Below are positions 25,528 through 37,609 of a stretch of 64,000 nucleotides of DNA, piece after piece (position 1 is the stretch's first letter; every line of letters starts with the position of its first letter). This DNA comes from Tetranychus cinnabarinus. Its lineage: Eukaryota; Arthropoda; Arachnida; Trombidiformes; Tetranychidae. The notes below the pieces were generated by a model. That model searched no databases and was not told the DNA's origin. It saw only the letters and a program-made list of their open reading frames with translations. The stretch covers positions 7,192,001-7,256,000 of the forward strand of contig WHVY01000001.1 in the NCBI GenBank assembly GCA_022266195.1, written 5' to 3'. Both the position numbers and the translations under genes were made by a program.

Positions 25528-26840
25528 TTTACTGAGAAAGGCCTTAGTATTAAAACATATGAGAAGATCTCTTATATCACACACTTTATAGCTCAATGCA
25601 AAAGCCAAGTTAAGTAAGCATCAACAAAATCTAATGAACATTATTTTGATTTAATTTATAATTTTTTCACTTTATGTATTATTCAACTAACTACAACGAA
25701 AAATTAAATGATTTAATATCGAGGGCGAAGGCCGAGTCGTGGCGCCGTTCTCCTTAAAAGTGAAACCTTACCATTTGCTTTGGATATTTTAGCTTTGCTA
25801 TTTGAACACCAACCTTTTCTGATTTAGGTGTTATCGTGAACTGAGATTGAACAAGTTGATCAATCTTGAACATTTGTTCAGTTGAATAATTCTTGTCGAC
25901 AAATTAAACTTTACCCATCAGTAAAAGATCAACATTTATTGAATTCACTGATTCCAAGAATCAACTGCTTGTTTATGTTTAGTAAGCCTGTATATTCATA
26001 TCGGTATATCTTGATTTACAGGGTACATGGAAAGTTTATGTAGGAAAATGAAACCTCAGTTGCGCAAAAACATAAAATGCTTTGGTTATCCCTCATCTCT
26101 TTGCGCACCTTGATCCAGCCCTCTCTACGAGGTGTTACGATGAAATATATCAACTTTAAACGATCATAGCTATTGAACGAGTTAAGCGAAAAATGTCAAC
26201 ATTTCTTCATTCGATTGCAAACAATATCCATCTTTTACAGAATGCAAAAATTTCCAGAACTCAGATCACTTTCGGTAAGTGACACAAGTCGAGAAAATGG
26301 CACATTCCAATACAGTAAATATTTTTGCATTGGTTTGATGTTTGTTTTGTTGGAATCATCGTCGATGTTGGACAAAAAGTCGATTAATTCTCTTATGATT
26401 TAATTCTTATTCCTGTGCATTTTGAAGTTTATTGGACACTAACCTAAACTAACTCTAACCACTAATCAGTTTGATTGTTTTGTCTCGTAATTCCTTGCAG
26501 CTAGAAGTTCAGATTTTCTCCTACATTGATTTAGATCTTGAAACAGTGAAATAAAATATGAAGCATAAAAATTCAGGTCGGCTTCATTGTTTTCCCATCG
26601 TTGCAAAATAATAACCTTAAACATAAACATAAAATCTTATTTTATCCTCTTGTGAAGATCTAATCAACTTAACTTTACATCAGTCATTTAAGAAATTGAA
26701 AGGACTTGGAATAAAATGGTTTCAGTTAACTCGCAGAGTCGACAAATCTAGAGTTAGCATTGATTTAATCTTAATCAGTTAATCAAGAACAAATTTTGAT
26801 CAATTTTAATCCGTCCTAATAAATTTTGAAAGATGACCAT
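25528..26840. other. Intergenic gap
   Basis: I see no gene. A short GC-rich patch (about 25720-25755, containing GAGGGCGAAGGCCGAGTCG) stands out against AT-rich surroundings. At 25829-25845, GTGTTATCGTGAACTGAG matches the end of the element in the nuclear receptor intron. Confidence 0.45.
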
Positions 26841-27260
26841 AGTTTTTGTATTGTTCCAATATTTCAAAGAAACAAGAACAACGAGAAGAACAATTTCTTC
26901 GGAACAAGAACAAAAAATGTTTTTCCTAGTTCTTAAAATCGAGGACAAGAACAAAAACAAGAACAGCACAAATCGGAACAAAAAAACCTAGCGAAACAAA
27001 ACACTAAAACTGAAGAAAATTTTGGCTTGAATCTCAATTTATCAACAGATTTTGGGTAAAATAGGGTTTGACTTGAATCTCTCTGGTGTTGATGGGCTAC
27101 TTTAGGCACTCATTTAGCATTTTATACGTTACCTTTGTTCTTTTGTTCTGTTCTAGATTGGATTGTTCTGTTCCTAGTTACGATTTTTCGGAAAAAAAAC
27201 AACGGAACAAAACAAAGAACAATTGTTCCTGGCGCGAGTAAAAGAACAATACAACACTAG
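26841..27260. mobile_element. Non-autonomous hAT-like element
   Basis: The left end AGTTTTTGTATTGTTC pairs with the right end GAACAATACAACACTAG with one small indel. ATGACCAT flanks both sides (26833-26840 and 27261-27268), an exact 8-bp target duplication. Ends of the TAGTGTTG type with 8-bp duplications are usual for hAT transposons. The interior is rich in GAACAAGAAC-like runs and has no transposase frame. Confidence 0.75.
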
Positions 27261-27979
27261 ATGACCATTGAAAATTCAGTCAAAGTGTTTGAGTTAACTT
27301 TAAGACAAAAGATGGATCTCGTACTACAATGTAAAAAAAACACGACTAAACTCGCCGAGAAATTCTGTAATGAAAACTAGTAGTGGAATGAATTAATTTA
27401 TTGAAATTTATGGAAACCCTTCTATAATATGGTGCTGCATCTTTCCAGTTTATGATTTTGCTGACTTCCTCATTGAACATAAAGACCAATTTTATCGTTT
27501 TTCTTTAGATTAATTTTTAATTATTTACTAGCCAATACTAGAACAATTGTACTTTTTTTTGTCCTTGTAGTACAAATTGTTTCTAAGTTCTGGGAATAAA
27601 AAATTATTGTCCTTTGCCTTCAAGCTGAAACAAGAACGAAACTAATTGTTATTGCTTTTGACTGGAAAAACAACACTAGAAAAATCGATATAAAGACGGT
27701 AAAATAGCAAGATGCTTCTAAATCTACTCCTGGTCAATTAGAGCTCCAACGCCAGAGGCTAAAATTTTTGCCGGAATATTTAGCGTCAGTTTCAGGTAAA
27801 AAAAAGAAATAATCGAAGATCTTGTATTTTGAATCCGATAACCTCATCATTTGAATACCAGATTGCTTACTTCACCGAGATGATCAACAGAAGAAATAAA
27901 AGACCAGAAAAAAGCGTTCATTTATGAATATATACGATAGATATAAACTTTATTGTAACATTAGTAATTCTTTCAACAT

Positions 27980-28434
27980 TTATGTGCCTCTGAAAGATAG
28001 AAAAAAAAGAGATATATGTTAATATTGAATGTATACATTAGACAAATTACATGAGAGAAGGATAAGCATGTTTAAATCAACTTACACAATGATGTTGTTA
28101 ATAGGAATGTGGATTAGTTTGACAAAAAATCCAATGAATCCCATAATGGCAAAACCAATTGCTGTGGCCACTGCAATCTTTTGAAACTCTGCCCATAAAC
28201 AGAAGTAATAACAGCAATAATAACATTAGTAGTAACACATATATTTAATTAACGGGTCAAGATGGATTGAGACATTAGTATGTTTACAAATAGCTATTAA
28301 TTTAACAAGAAAGGGTTTCTATAGTTTAAATATTTACCTTTACGGTCAGGTTTTGTGCATCGCTTAACCAATCGGTAAGAATCTTTAGCAAATAGACGCA
28401 TAGGGTCAACAAGGCTTTCAACACGAAAATCCAT
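27980..28434 (-). CDS. Sec61gamma: SEC61 gamma subunit, copy 1
   Basis: This is a small tail-anchored subunit of the ER protein-translocation channel. Minus-strand exons are 28338-28434, 28086-28188 and 27980-27989. Phases agree and give 69 residues, the family length. Visible sequence is MDFRVESLVDPMRLFAKDSY, then RLVKRCTKPDRKEFQKIAV, then the membrane span [18 protein letters not shown], then [12 protein letters not shown]. The last exon contributes only the final residues, and an AATAAA lies downstream (27949-27954, complement). An inverted copy at 34776-35209 encodes the same protein except for one residue. Confidence 0.95.
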
Positions 28435-30934
28435 AACTGTCTAGTTTAGGAAACAGCGGGTTAAAAATATGATAATTATACGATCACAATCAAAAAATAA
28501 CAGTAATAAGATTAAAAATAAAACTTTAAATTAACTAACATCTAATGTACACGTCAATCTTAAAACAGATTGCCTTCAAGAGTCATGCAAGTAACACACT
28601 CTGGTGAACAACTTTCAATGTAATCACTAGCTATTAGCGGCAAATTGAAACTGCCCAATGTTGTAATAACAAGGCAATATTTTTGCTTTAAAATCTTAAT
28701 TCCTCATTTTTTGGATGTCGCCTTGATTCCTAAGCTTCTTAACCTTTTGTCTTACCTTTTCGGTCGCTTCAAGACACAGCCAAACACTCCGAAAGAGTTA
28801 AAAGGTTTATTATCAGTTCACAAAAGTTAACCTCCTTTTTAATCCTCAAATAAACAAAACCCAACGTTGATGCGAAAAAAGCACAAAAAAAACAAAGACA
28901 AAAACAAGCTCTAAATATTTTTAATCAACCTACGGAAATCCTGACTATATGATCATATTTGAATCTAGAATTAAATTTCCATTTGAACTTGAATTGAACC
29001 AGTTTTACCTTTTCAGAAGCGACAATTGTTCAGAAGCCTTTTCAACCCAAAACCTTTAAATTTGATTCCAATTTTAGATACTATTGCTCATCATTGGCTG
29101 GAAAATTATTTGCCTAATTATTTGGATAATTATTTAGATTACAATGTTTTGAAGGTTTCCTTGAGAATTGATAGGAAAAGAAACAAATTTTGAAAATTAC
29201 CATTATCTGGTTATTTTAGGAGGTTAACTTTCTGAACTGGTAATAAACCTGTTAACTCTTTCCTTGTCAGAGACTGTCGACTTTGTGTACAAACCCTTGT
29301 CTTTGACCTCATCTTCCGACTTTGTCTGACTGATTATCTTACCGATTTGGCTTGAATTTCAGGTTTACTTTGGTTATTGTTACTGAACCAAGAGTTGGTG
29401 ATAAAATGAGTGGAGCCAACGAGAAATGGGTGAGTAATGATGGATGGATTCTTGGGTTGCCATACATAATATTGATATCAATTGGAAGATTGTGATTAAC
29501 TCTTTTCTAGATTATTTACCTTTCTCTTTTTTTTATTGAGTTTATTTAAAAAGATTGAGTTAATTAGTAACCTGGAATGGGTATAAAATGTTAACATTGA
29601 AACTCCACAATAATAAAAACCTAAAAATCAACAAAAAAGTGATACGCTAATGTTTACGTTCAATAAATCCATTGAAAACAAGCAACACAGCTAATAATAC
29701 CTTGACAAGGTTACAAACTCAACGTTTATGATTGTGTAGTTAAATTTTTAATAGCTTTTGATAATAATCAACAGATTAAGATGTAATTTCTGTTAATTTG
29801 TTCACTTGAATCGACCAACAATCAATTCTTATAATTGACTAATTATCATTGATACTTAACCATCGGGATAGATCATTAAAGTATCTAACTTAGCAACTAA
29901 CTCATTATGAGGACTCAACTCAAAGTATCGTCTTTTCAAATATCAAAATTATAAGTCATTATTAATTGTTAATTTGATAGACATCGGTTTAATCCAGTTT
30001 TTTTCAGTAGCAAGTCAATTAATTTCAGTCCATTTATAACCACAATCAATCCAATTAGAGTTTGTTGATACTTCAATTGATTCCTTTTGTGATTTTGCCT
30101 TCAATCTCATGTATTTAACAGTTTATTAGCATTGATTGTTAATGTTTTTTGTTGTTTACCGTTTAATGGTTAAGCCTTTAAAGACAATCAAATTCAGTCA
30201 ATTTCAAGTAAATTCCTACTAAACATTCACTAATCAACTAACAAGATGAGGGATTTTGGTAAGATTAAGGATTGGCTTTGTTAAGGTAAATAAACGTAAG
30301 GATTTTCAATGGGAATTAAATTGTAGATCAGATTGGTGATAATTTGTCAACAGTTTACTGACTTTGGTAATTGTTAAATTTACTCCAACTTGTTAGCCAG
30401 TTATTGCTATTTTTTACATTCAATGGTAGCTGAGTTAATGATAATCTGTAAGCTACAGTTAATTCCTGATTTGATTTCTAGAACAATTTCTAGGTTTGAC
30501 TGGTTGATGACAAGAAAAGGTTGAAGATAAGGTAAAGAGAGCAGAGAAAATGAGAGAAAAGAAAAGAAGAAGAAGAAGATTGTAATTAACTGTAATTTGT
30601 TTTACTTTCATTTATTACCATCAAACATTATAACTTGTCACTGTAACTTTTATTGTACTGTTTACTTTTAGCTAGCCATTTGTACCTTCAATCCTTTAAC
30701 CATTGATTCCCTTTTCAATTTTTAACCAACTTTTTGGTTCCTACATTAATCATGGTGTCTTTTTTCCCATCCAATTGTCTTCACCAGATATTACAGTTTA
30801 CATAATAAATTGGTTAACCTTTGTCTAACCAATGAAAATCAATTGACAACTTGACTCACTTTCAATTTTGCCGTTTCAATATTCTTTTCTCTTTCCCACA
30901 AATTCAACTTGTTTGTCATAATAAACTATGACCC
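28435..30934. other. Intergenic gap
   Basis: AT-rich sequence between SEC61 gamma copy 1 and the two-span protein gene. Two possible short leader exons can be seen: ATG...AAATGG before a GTGAGT at 29430, and ATGAGGGATTTTG before GTAAGA at 30260. Neither can be joined to a gene with confidence, because an in-frame stop lies directly before the ATG at 30935. Confidence 0.4.
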
Positions 30935-32267
30935 ATGTTTGATTCACTTAAATCTGGTGCTGTTTCAAAAAGCAAAACATCTCCTAGTGTCTTTGTTCAG
31001 CAAATGGCCAAAAGTGGTTCATATCAACAGCAACAACAATCTAAGCAAAAACAATTTACTCGACAACAATCTAGTCTACAACAGGTTAACCAACAACCGC
31101 CAAAACATCATCTGGAAACAAATGTAGATATTCACGACACCAATGATATACGCTATTCTAGATCAAATACTCAGGTTCAATTACAAAGATTATCTCTTAG
31201 TGCCTCATTAATTGATATTTATTTTGGTCGCCATTACCGTTCACCGGATGTTCTTGTGGTGGCAGGATTAACAATGATCCTAATCGGATTAGGTGCCATT
31301 TTGATTGGTGTTTATGTTTATTTCAATGAGGATGAGGTAAGATTATTATATTATTGCTATTACATATTATATCACCAAATATATTACGTATTATTGTTAG
31401 AGCGACGTTTTTTTTCTCCCACCATACATGCATTTCTGATGCTTACCCAAAGAAAAACAAAAACCAAAATCTTTTCCGTTTATTTACTAATCATATTATT
31501 ACATCAATTGTTTATTTTCAACAGTTTCAGGAGATGACTTTTCTGGTTGGATTTGCAATGGCTGGTATTGGTTTTATTTGCTGTTCTTGTCGCATAATAT
31601 TATTTGGTCCACCTTTATTTAATTGTTGTTTACCCATTAAAACAGTCAATTATAATCGTGAACGTCGACCAACTAATCCACCTTTCTTTACTGCAGCAAG
31701 TTCAGCTATGTCAACAGTAACTTGTATTGGTGTTAGATTTAATTCGGGTCGCTCATTATCAGGAGTTTCTCATGTTATCCATATTAACAAGGTATGTTAA
31801 CAATTTTAATTACTTTGCCCTTTATCCAGGTAAGATTATCACTGTTGGATTTTACCTAAGGTTTTAACTACTAAGGAAGTTTAACAAATGATAACAACTA
31901 GATCCGCTCACAATGTAACAACGTAATACGTTGATCTGTGTGAGCAAACAGTGACTAAAATTATGTTTTTATGTTGTATTTGAATAACTCATTCATGGGT
32001 GATTTCACCCAAAATGATCATAGTTACTAATTTAAGTTTATTTTTTTTTGTCAATTTATCTTTTCATTGTAGGACTTGGATGGAGTGAATAAAAGAACGG
32101 AACAATGTGAAGACAATCATCTGAAAGAAATAATTGTAACACATGGACAAAGTTTGGAACCGATTGAAACAATCAGACATGGAACTGATGGATATCCACC
32201 CAATCATATTAGACCCGTAAACCCAACAGTTATACAATATATTTCCAAATTAGGAAGTAAAACTTGA
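30935..32267 (+). CDS. Unrecognised two-membrane-span protein
   Basis: I do not recognise this family. Exons are 30935-31336, 31525-31791 and 32073-32267. All joins are phase 0 and give 287 residues. The N-terminal 100 residues are polar and glutamine-rich (GSYQQQQQSKQKQ), ending in SLIDIYFGRHYRSPD. Span 1 is at about 106-130 (VLVVAGLTMILIGLGAILIG). A short acidic loop FNEDE follows, and span 2 is at about 138-160 (FLVGFAMAGIGFICCSCRI). The rest is a polar tail with FGPPLFNCC, TNPPFFTAASSAM and a terminal VIQYISKLGSKT. No signal peptide is evident. Both ends probably face the same side, likely the cytosol. The donor and acceptor sites are good and the hydrophobic pattern continues across the first intron, which supports a real gene. 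Confidence 0.7.
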
Positions 32268-32495
32268 TTGCTCACTAGCTATTTCCTTTTGTGAATCAAG
32301 TTAACATTTCCCTTTGAAAACAATGTTTACCAATGAAGCTGGATATCATAACCAAACGAGGCAACATGATTTTTTATCATTGATTAGATGATAGAATGGC
32401 TTTGGTTTTCCTCTACAAATCTTGCACACAGCAAGCGTAAATCAATGAATTGCTACCGAATAGGAGTTGGCTGGATACTTACAACACTAGAAATA

Positions 32496-33089
32496 AAGGG
32501 TTGTTGATAAGTAAAGTTGCAAAATTAAAAACAATAATCTCATGGGTATTAATGTGAGAACGATTGCAAAACTAAATAGCCGGAATGTCCAAACTTGTGG
32601 CTTCATTATGATACATAATATATTGAAATCAAATGATGATTTCAATTACTGAATTAAAATTCAATCAGTACCTTTTTAAAAAATCTTGCCAGCTCTATGT
32701 AAATTTAACATGGGGTGAAAAAAATTCATTTTTTCTGCAGAGTCGAAAATTTTATATAAGATTTTCGGGGCCGAAATTCTAGTCTTTTTACAAACAAGAA
32801 TACAAATAAGGCTCATACCATGTGGAAATATTAATTTTTTCAAAAAAAATTCGAGTCAAATATTCATAATATATAAAAAAGTTGCTAAAGTTCTGGGCAA
32901 ACTTTGGTGGCTGATTTGATATTGAAACTTCGCCTGCTTTCAAGAAAAGGGCCAATGCAATTATCAAATCACTGATTAATAATCTAGAGTATTTAAATAG
33001 TATACCCTGAAATTTTGAAAGATTTTGATAAAACATTTCTGTGTCTAATTGTTGATTGAAAATTGCAACCCCACTTATCAACAACCCTT
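32496..33089. mobile_element. 594-bp TA-flanked inverted-repeat element
   Basis: The left end AAGGGTTGTTGATAAGT and the right end ACTTATCAACAACCCTT are exact reverse complements at the tips, with partial pairing further in (about 35 bases). TA flanks both sides, as for Tc1/mariner-like insertions. A minus-strand open frame of about 98 codons lies inside (32788-33084) but resembles no transposase that I recognise, so the element looks non-autonomous. A smaller element at 60531-60702 has a related AAGGGTG tip. Confidence 0.75.
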
Positions 33090-33616
33090 TAGCATCATAA
33101 ATTCAGCAAAGCTGCTACATATTTTCCCTGTTTCGGGTTTTAAAAGAACGATTGAGGCCAAAAAGTTCATGGAGAAATCTTTGTTGAAAGATATTTATTA
33201 TTAAACTAATCATTGAATGTTAGCTATTAATAAAATTGCTACAAAAATGAATATTTTCCAACATTTTCTAAATTATTTAAATGAAAATTCAATAAAATCC
33301 CTTATTTTATAAATTATTATTTGTTTGTTTATTTATATTTTCAGCACAATTAAATCAAACAAAGAGCACTTGATTTCTTGAATTGGTGTTAATTATTATC
33401 AAGATCAAATTCAAAGTAAATTATGCATTTAGATTTGCCGCCTTAGGTTTGACTGTGTTATTGAAATTGATCGCCAGGGTGTGTTAATTACGAGAAAACT
33501 GAAAACAGCAAAAATCTCTAGTAAAACCGACGTAGTTAGTATATGATTAATTAACTTTTAGCTACCCTAATCCAGGTTTTGATTAAATAACTTTGTGAAT
33601 CAAGTGTTCAATAATA

Positions 33617-34165
33617 ATGGATTTTCGTGGGGAAAGTCTTAATGATCCAGTGCGTTTGTTTGCCAAAGATTCGGATTTTACTGAATTTCATGAGGCATTT
33701 TCATTGTTTGACAACAGAGGCGATGGCAAAATCAACGTTTCCCAATTAGGCGATGTCCTCAGAGCGTTGGGCCAAAATCCTACCGAAGCTGAAGTTAAGA
33801 AATGCTGTAACCAACTCAGATCAGGTTTGTTGTTATAAGAGTTTTCCATTTGAAGAAGCTTCATTTTAATGATTTTCTTTCATCTTCGATTAGACGATAG
33901 GATTGGTTTTGATGTTTTCCTGCCTATCCTGCAGACAGTGAGCAAAAATCGATGCACTGATACCGCAGAGGATTTCATTGAAGGTTTACGGCATTTCGAC
34001 AAAGATGGGAGTGGTGTTATCAGTTCAGCTGAGTTAAGACATCTGCTCACAACTTTGGGTGAAAAATTGAATGACGATGAAGTTGAACAACTCTTGGCTG
34101 GCCAAGAAGATTCCCAAGGAAATATTCATTACGAAGAATTTGTTAAAACAGTTATGAGCGGCTAA
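33617..34165 (+). CDS. Myosin essential light chain with SEC61-gamma-like N-terminus
   Basis: This EF-hand light chain binds the neck of myosin heavy chain. Exons are 33617-33824 and 33894-34165. Phases agree and give 159 residues. From residue about 21 the match to non-muscle/cytoplasmic essential light chain is strong: FTEFHEAFSLFDNRGDGKIN, LRALGQNPTEAEVKKC, FIEGLRHFDKDGSGVI, SSAELRHLLTTLGEKL, then EEFVKTVMSG at the C-terminus. Typical members are 147-150 residues and start just before this homology. Here the first 20 residues, MDFRGESLNDPVRLFAKDSD, instead resemble the SEC61 gamma N-terminus (MDFRVESLVDPMRLFAKDSY). The DNA around the ATG is similar too. The first donor (GTTTGT) is weak. 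An unseen 5' exon could provide a normal start. Poly(A) signals are at 34466 and 34486. Confidence 0.85.
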
Positions 34166-34775
34166 TTATATTTAACGCGCAACATTCCATGTGTCCATCC
34201 TTTGCCTTACGAGTATGGCATCAAATTGTTAGGCTTTGTGCTTACCTTATATAACCAAATATCTATCAGAACTTGAATCCTTTTAAACTAACCCATTGTT
34301 CTTGTTCGATACACCACCCAAAATTAGTTAAAAACTATAGCTTCGATTCCCATTCTTTCATCATCTTTTAACTAATTATTGCTAAAATCCGATCTGAAAG
34401 TAAACTTATTTACGTATAATCTCGTTTTCCGGCCATCTACAGAATTATTAAAATTATAATTATAAAATAAAATGCTTTGTTATTCAATAAATGACTGTTC
34501 ACTTGTCTTTATTAGCATCAATAAATGAAATGAAGTATAATTATCAACGATCATAAATTGATCCAAAATTGGAAAATAAACTGTTATCTATCCTTCAAAT
34601 TTCAATTTGCCGCTTTTAGTTTGCTTCTGACTTTGAAGCTGGTCAATAGAGTGTGCTACTTCTGAAGGAACAACTGAAAATAGGAAATTTGACGTAGACA
34701 TTGACAAATAATTCAGTTAATCCTGATCGTGATAGAATAACAGTTTTAATTCGGTGTTTACATTGTTGAATAATT

Positions 34776-35209
<434 letters not shown>

Positions 35210-35861
35210 ATGTTGAAAGAATCACTAATGTTCCAATAAAGTTTATATCTATCGTATATATTCATAAATGAACGCTTTTTGGTCTTCTATTACTTCTGTT
35301 GGTCATCTTGATGAAGCAAACAATTGATTCAAAAACCTTAAAAATGCTTTTAGTATCTATTAAAAACTAGAGAAGTTTTTACAACTAATCAAAATTGATT
35401 TTATTTGAATGTTCTGTACAAGTCATACGAATCCAATTTTTTATTGATACAACTCAAAGTATAGTTCTTATAATGAGATTCAAGATATTCAAAACAGTTG
35501 GTAAAGTCAAGCGAATCTGAATATAGCTCAGCAGAATAGCATCTTGTTGAATAACGTTCTTTCTTTGAAATATTTCTTTCTGTATCGCGTCTCTAAATTC
35601 TAGAAATTTTTTTAAATTAGAGATTATCTCTTGTGTTTAATGAAAAAAAATAATTGCTTTAGGCATGAATTCGTGTTGATTTTAAATTGAGATCAAATTC
35701 ACGATAAATGGGCAACGCATAATAAAGCGAGAGTGAAACATATTTTGTACAAGATAAGACAAGTTGATTGAAACATGGATGAAGAGGGAGAGCGAATGGA
35801 CAATATAGTTGATGAAGTTTAGGGTGAACTGAAAATTTAAATAACTAACTAGGAATTTTCT

Positions 35862-37609
35862 TTATACATCCTTATTTGAGCTTGAATCTTGTAATTTATC
35901 CATTAATAGCTCTTTCTGAGAAATCTCATAAATCATTTTTTGCCGAATGTAAGGAATGTTTTTCTGAAAAAAATAAAGAAACAAAAAGAGAATAAGTTGA
36001 AATTCAGGAAAATTGTGATGCGTCAATGAATGAGAGAAATAAGAGACTTACCTGTGAGAAATCGAAAGGTTTATCCAATGAAAGTCTTTCAGCATATTTA
36101 CAAGTGAACACTCCACAGTCTGAACCATTTTCTTGCTGTGGTATACCTTTAACAATCGTACATGTCCATTTAGAGGCATCTAATACCTGTTGCTTTTTAT
36201 CTTTTAGTTCGTCTTCTAAATATTTAAGAAGAAATTGCAAGCATTCTCTATTATTACCAGCCATAGAATCGTAATATTTAATAGTTGAGTCTCTCATAGA
36301 AATAGCTGCTAGTGTCCAATGAACTTCCAAATGCACAGGAATAAGAATTAAATCATAAGAGAATAAATCGACTTTTTTAGTCCAACGTCGCAACGCTTTA
36401 TGGCCTCCTTCAGTTAACCGTTTATAAAAGAAAGTATTGAAACAATAGACTTTAAGACTACCGTTATCCCTATTATTGGTACTCCTTTTTTGTATCAACT
36501 GGAAATAAAAGTTTATAATTTCATCATTGAGCCAACAGGTACCTTTTAAAGTTTCTAAATCTTTAACACGAACTTCGACTCCATTTTCTTCTACGATTAA
36601 CTCTTCCTTTCTCTTAGACAAACAATCATCAATAACTTGTAATGCATCAGATGATAAGGGAGGAAATTTATCCTCATCATCTTCCTCTTCTTCCTCCTCC
36701 TCTTCTGGTTCTTCTTCTTCCTCCTCGGACTCTTCTTCTTCTTCCGTTTCTTCTTTCTCGTCGGAGAAAAATCGATAGAAGTAAGGTAGATAAGAAAATT
36801 CAGTCTCAGGATACAAAGTTTTACTCGTCTCTCTTCTGAATTTCCTTATGAACAGTTCTCTCTTCTTACCAATCGTCCTTAAATAGTCTTCCTTCTCACG
36901 GCGAATTTTTTCAGCTTCAAGATGACTATCCTGAATAGCTCTTCGCATATCGTTTATCCATTCACGACTGAGTAATTTCTTTTTTTCCGCTCTTTCAAGC
37001 TTGTAATTTTCATAACTCTTTGGTAAACTGGGTAACTTAAACTCGGATTCATTTTTGACAGGCTCAGTTTTTTTCTCTTCTACATCAACAATTGAAGGCT
37101 GAGCTTTGTTGGTTATCAAATCACGGGCAAAAACAGCTTTAAAAGATGAGAAAAATTTGGCTGAGGCTGGAGTTGATTCTTGAGGTTGCTCTACCGAGCA
37201 AGTCGAAAGCTAAAAAATCAGAGAAAAGATGAAATTAGAAAAGACGCAATTCAAATTTTTTAGAAAACTGAGCCGTAAGTAGACAAAAATAGTAAAATTG
37301 ACTTACATTGACAGTAGTATCAACTAAATGTGAACTATCTAATGGCTTGATTTCACTTACGCAACTAGTTTCGCCAAGCAAAGCTGGAGATTTATCAACA
37401 TTAACATTATCAACTTCGTCGTCCTCTTTATCATCATCAGTCCAAGTTGAGAAGGTTTTCAGCAAGGCACGATAAGCTTTCTTTTCACGATCACGGATCA
37501 AGTCTTTAACTTTACGACTTTTAATTCTTATTCTCAAGGAATCGGTAGTTTTTTTGCCCTTAGAAGTCTTCCAAGATGCAGGATAAGGCACAGAACCTAA
37601 CTGCTTCAT
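35862..37609 (-). CDS. SUMO protease of the Ulp1/SENP (C48) family
   Basis: This cysteine protease matures SUMO and removes it from targets, usually at nuclear pores or in the nucleus. Minus-strand exons are 37307-37609, 36052-37209 and 35862-35963. All are phase 0 and give 520 residues. The N-terminal half is basic with a strongly acidic run of Glu/Asp (complement of 36660-36770). The catalytic domain spans about 310-520: TCWLNDEIINFYFQLIQKR, the histidine in HLEVHWTLAA, the aspartate in IKYYDSMAGNN, the oxyanion glutamine and catalytic cysteine in QQENGSDCGVF, and the final helix NIPYIRQKMIYEI. The triad is complete, so it should be active. It looks closest to SENP1/2-type enzymes. Fragments of this gene are found at 21661-21866 and 25374-25442. 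Confidence 0.92.
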
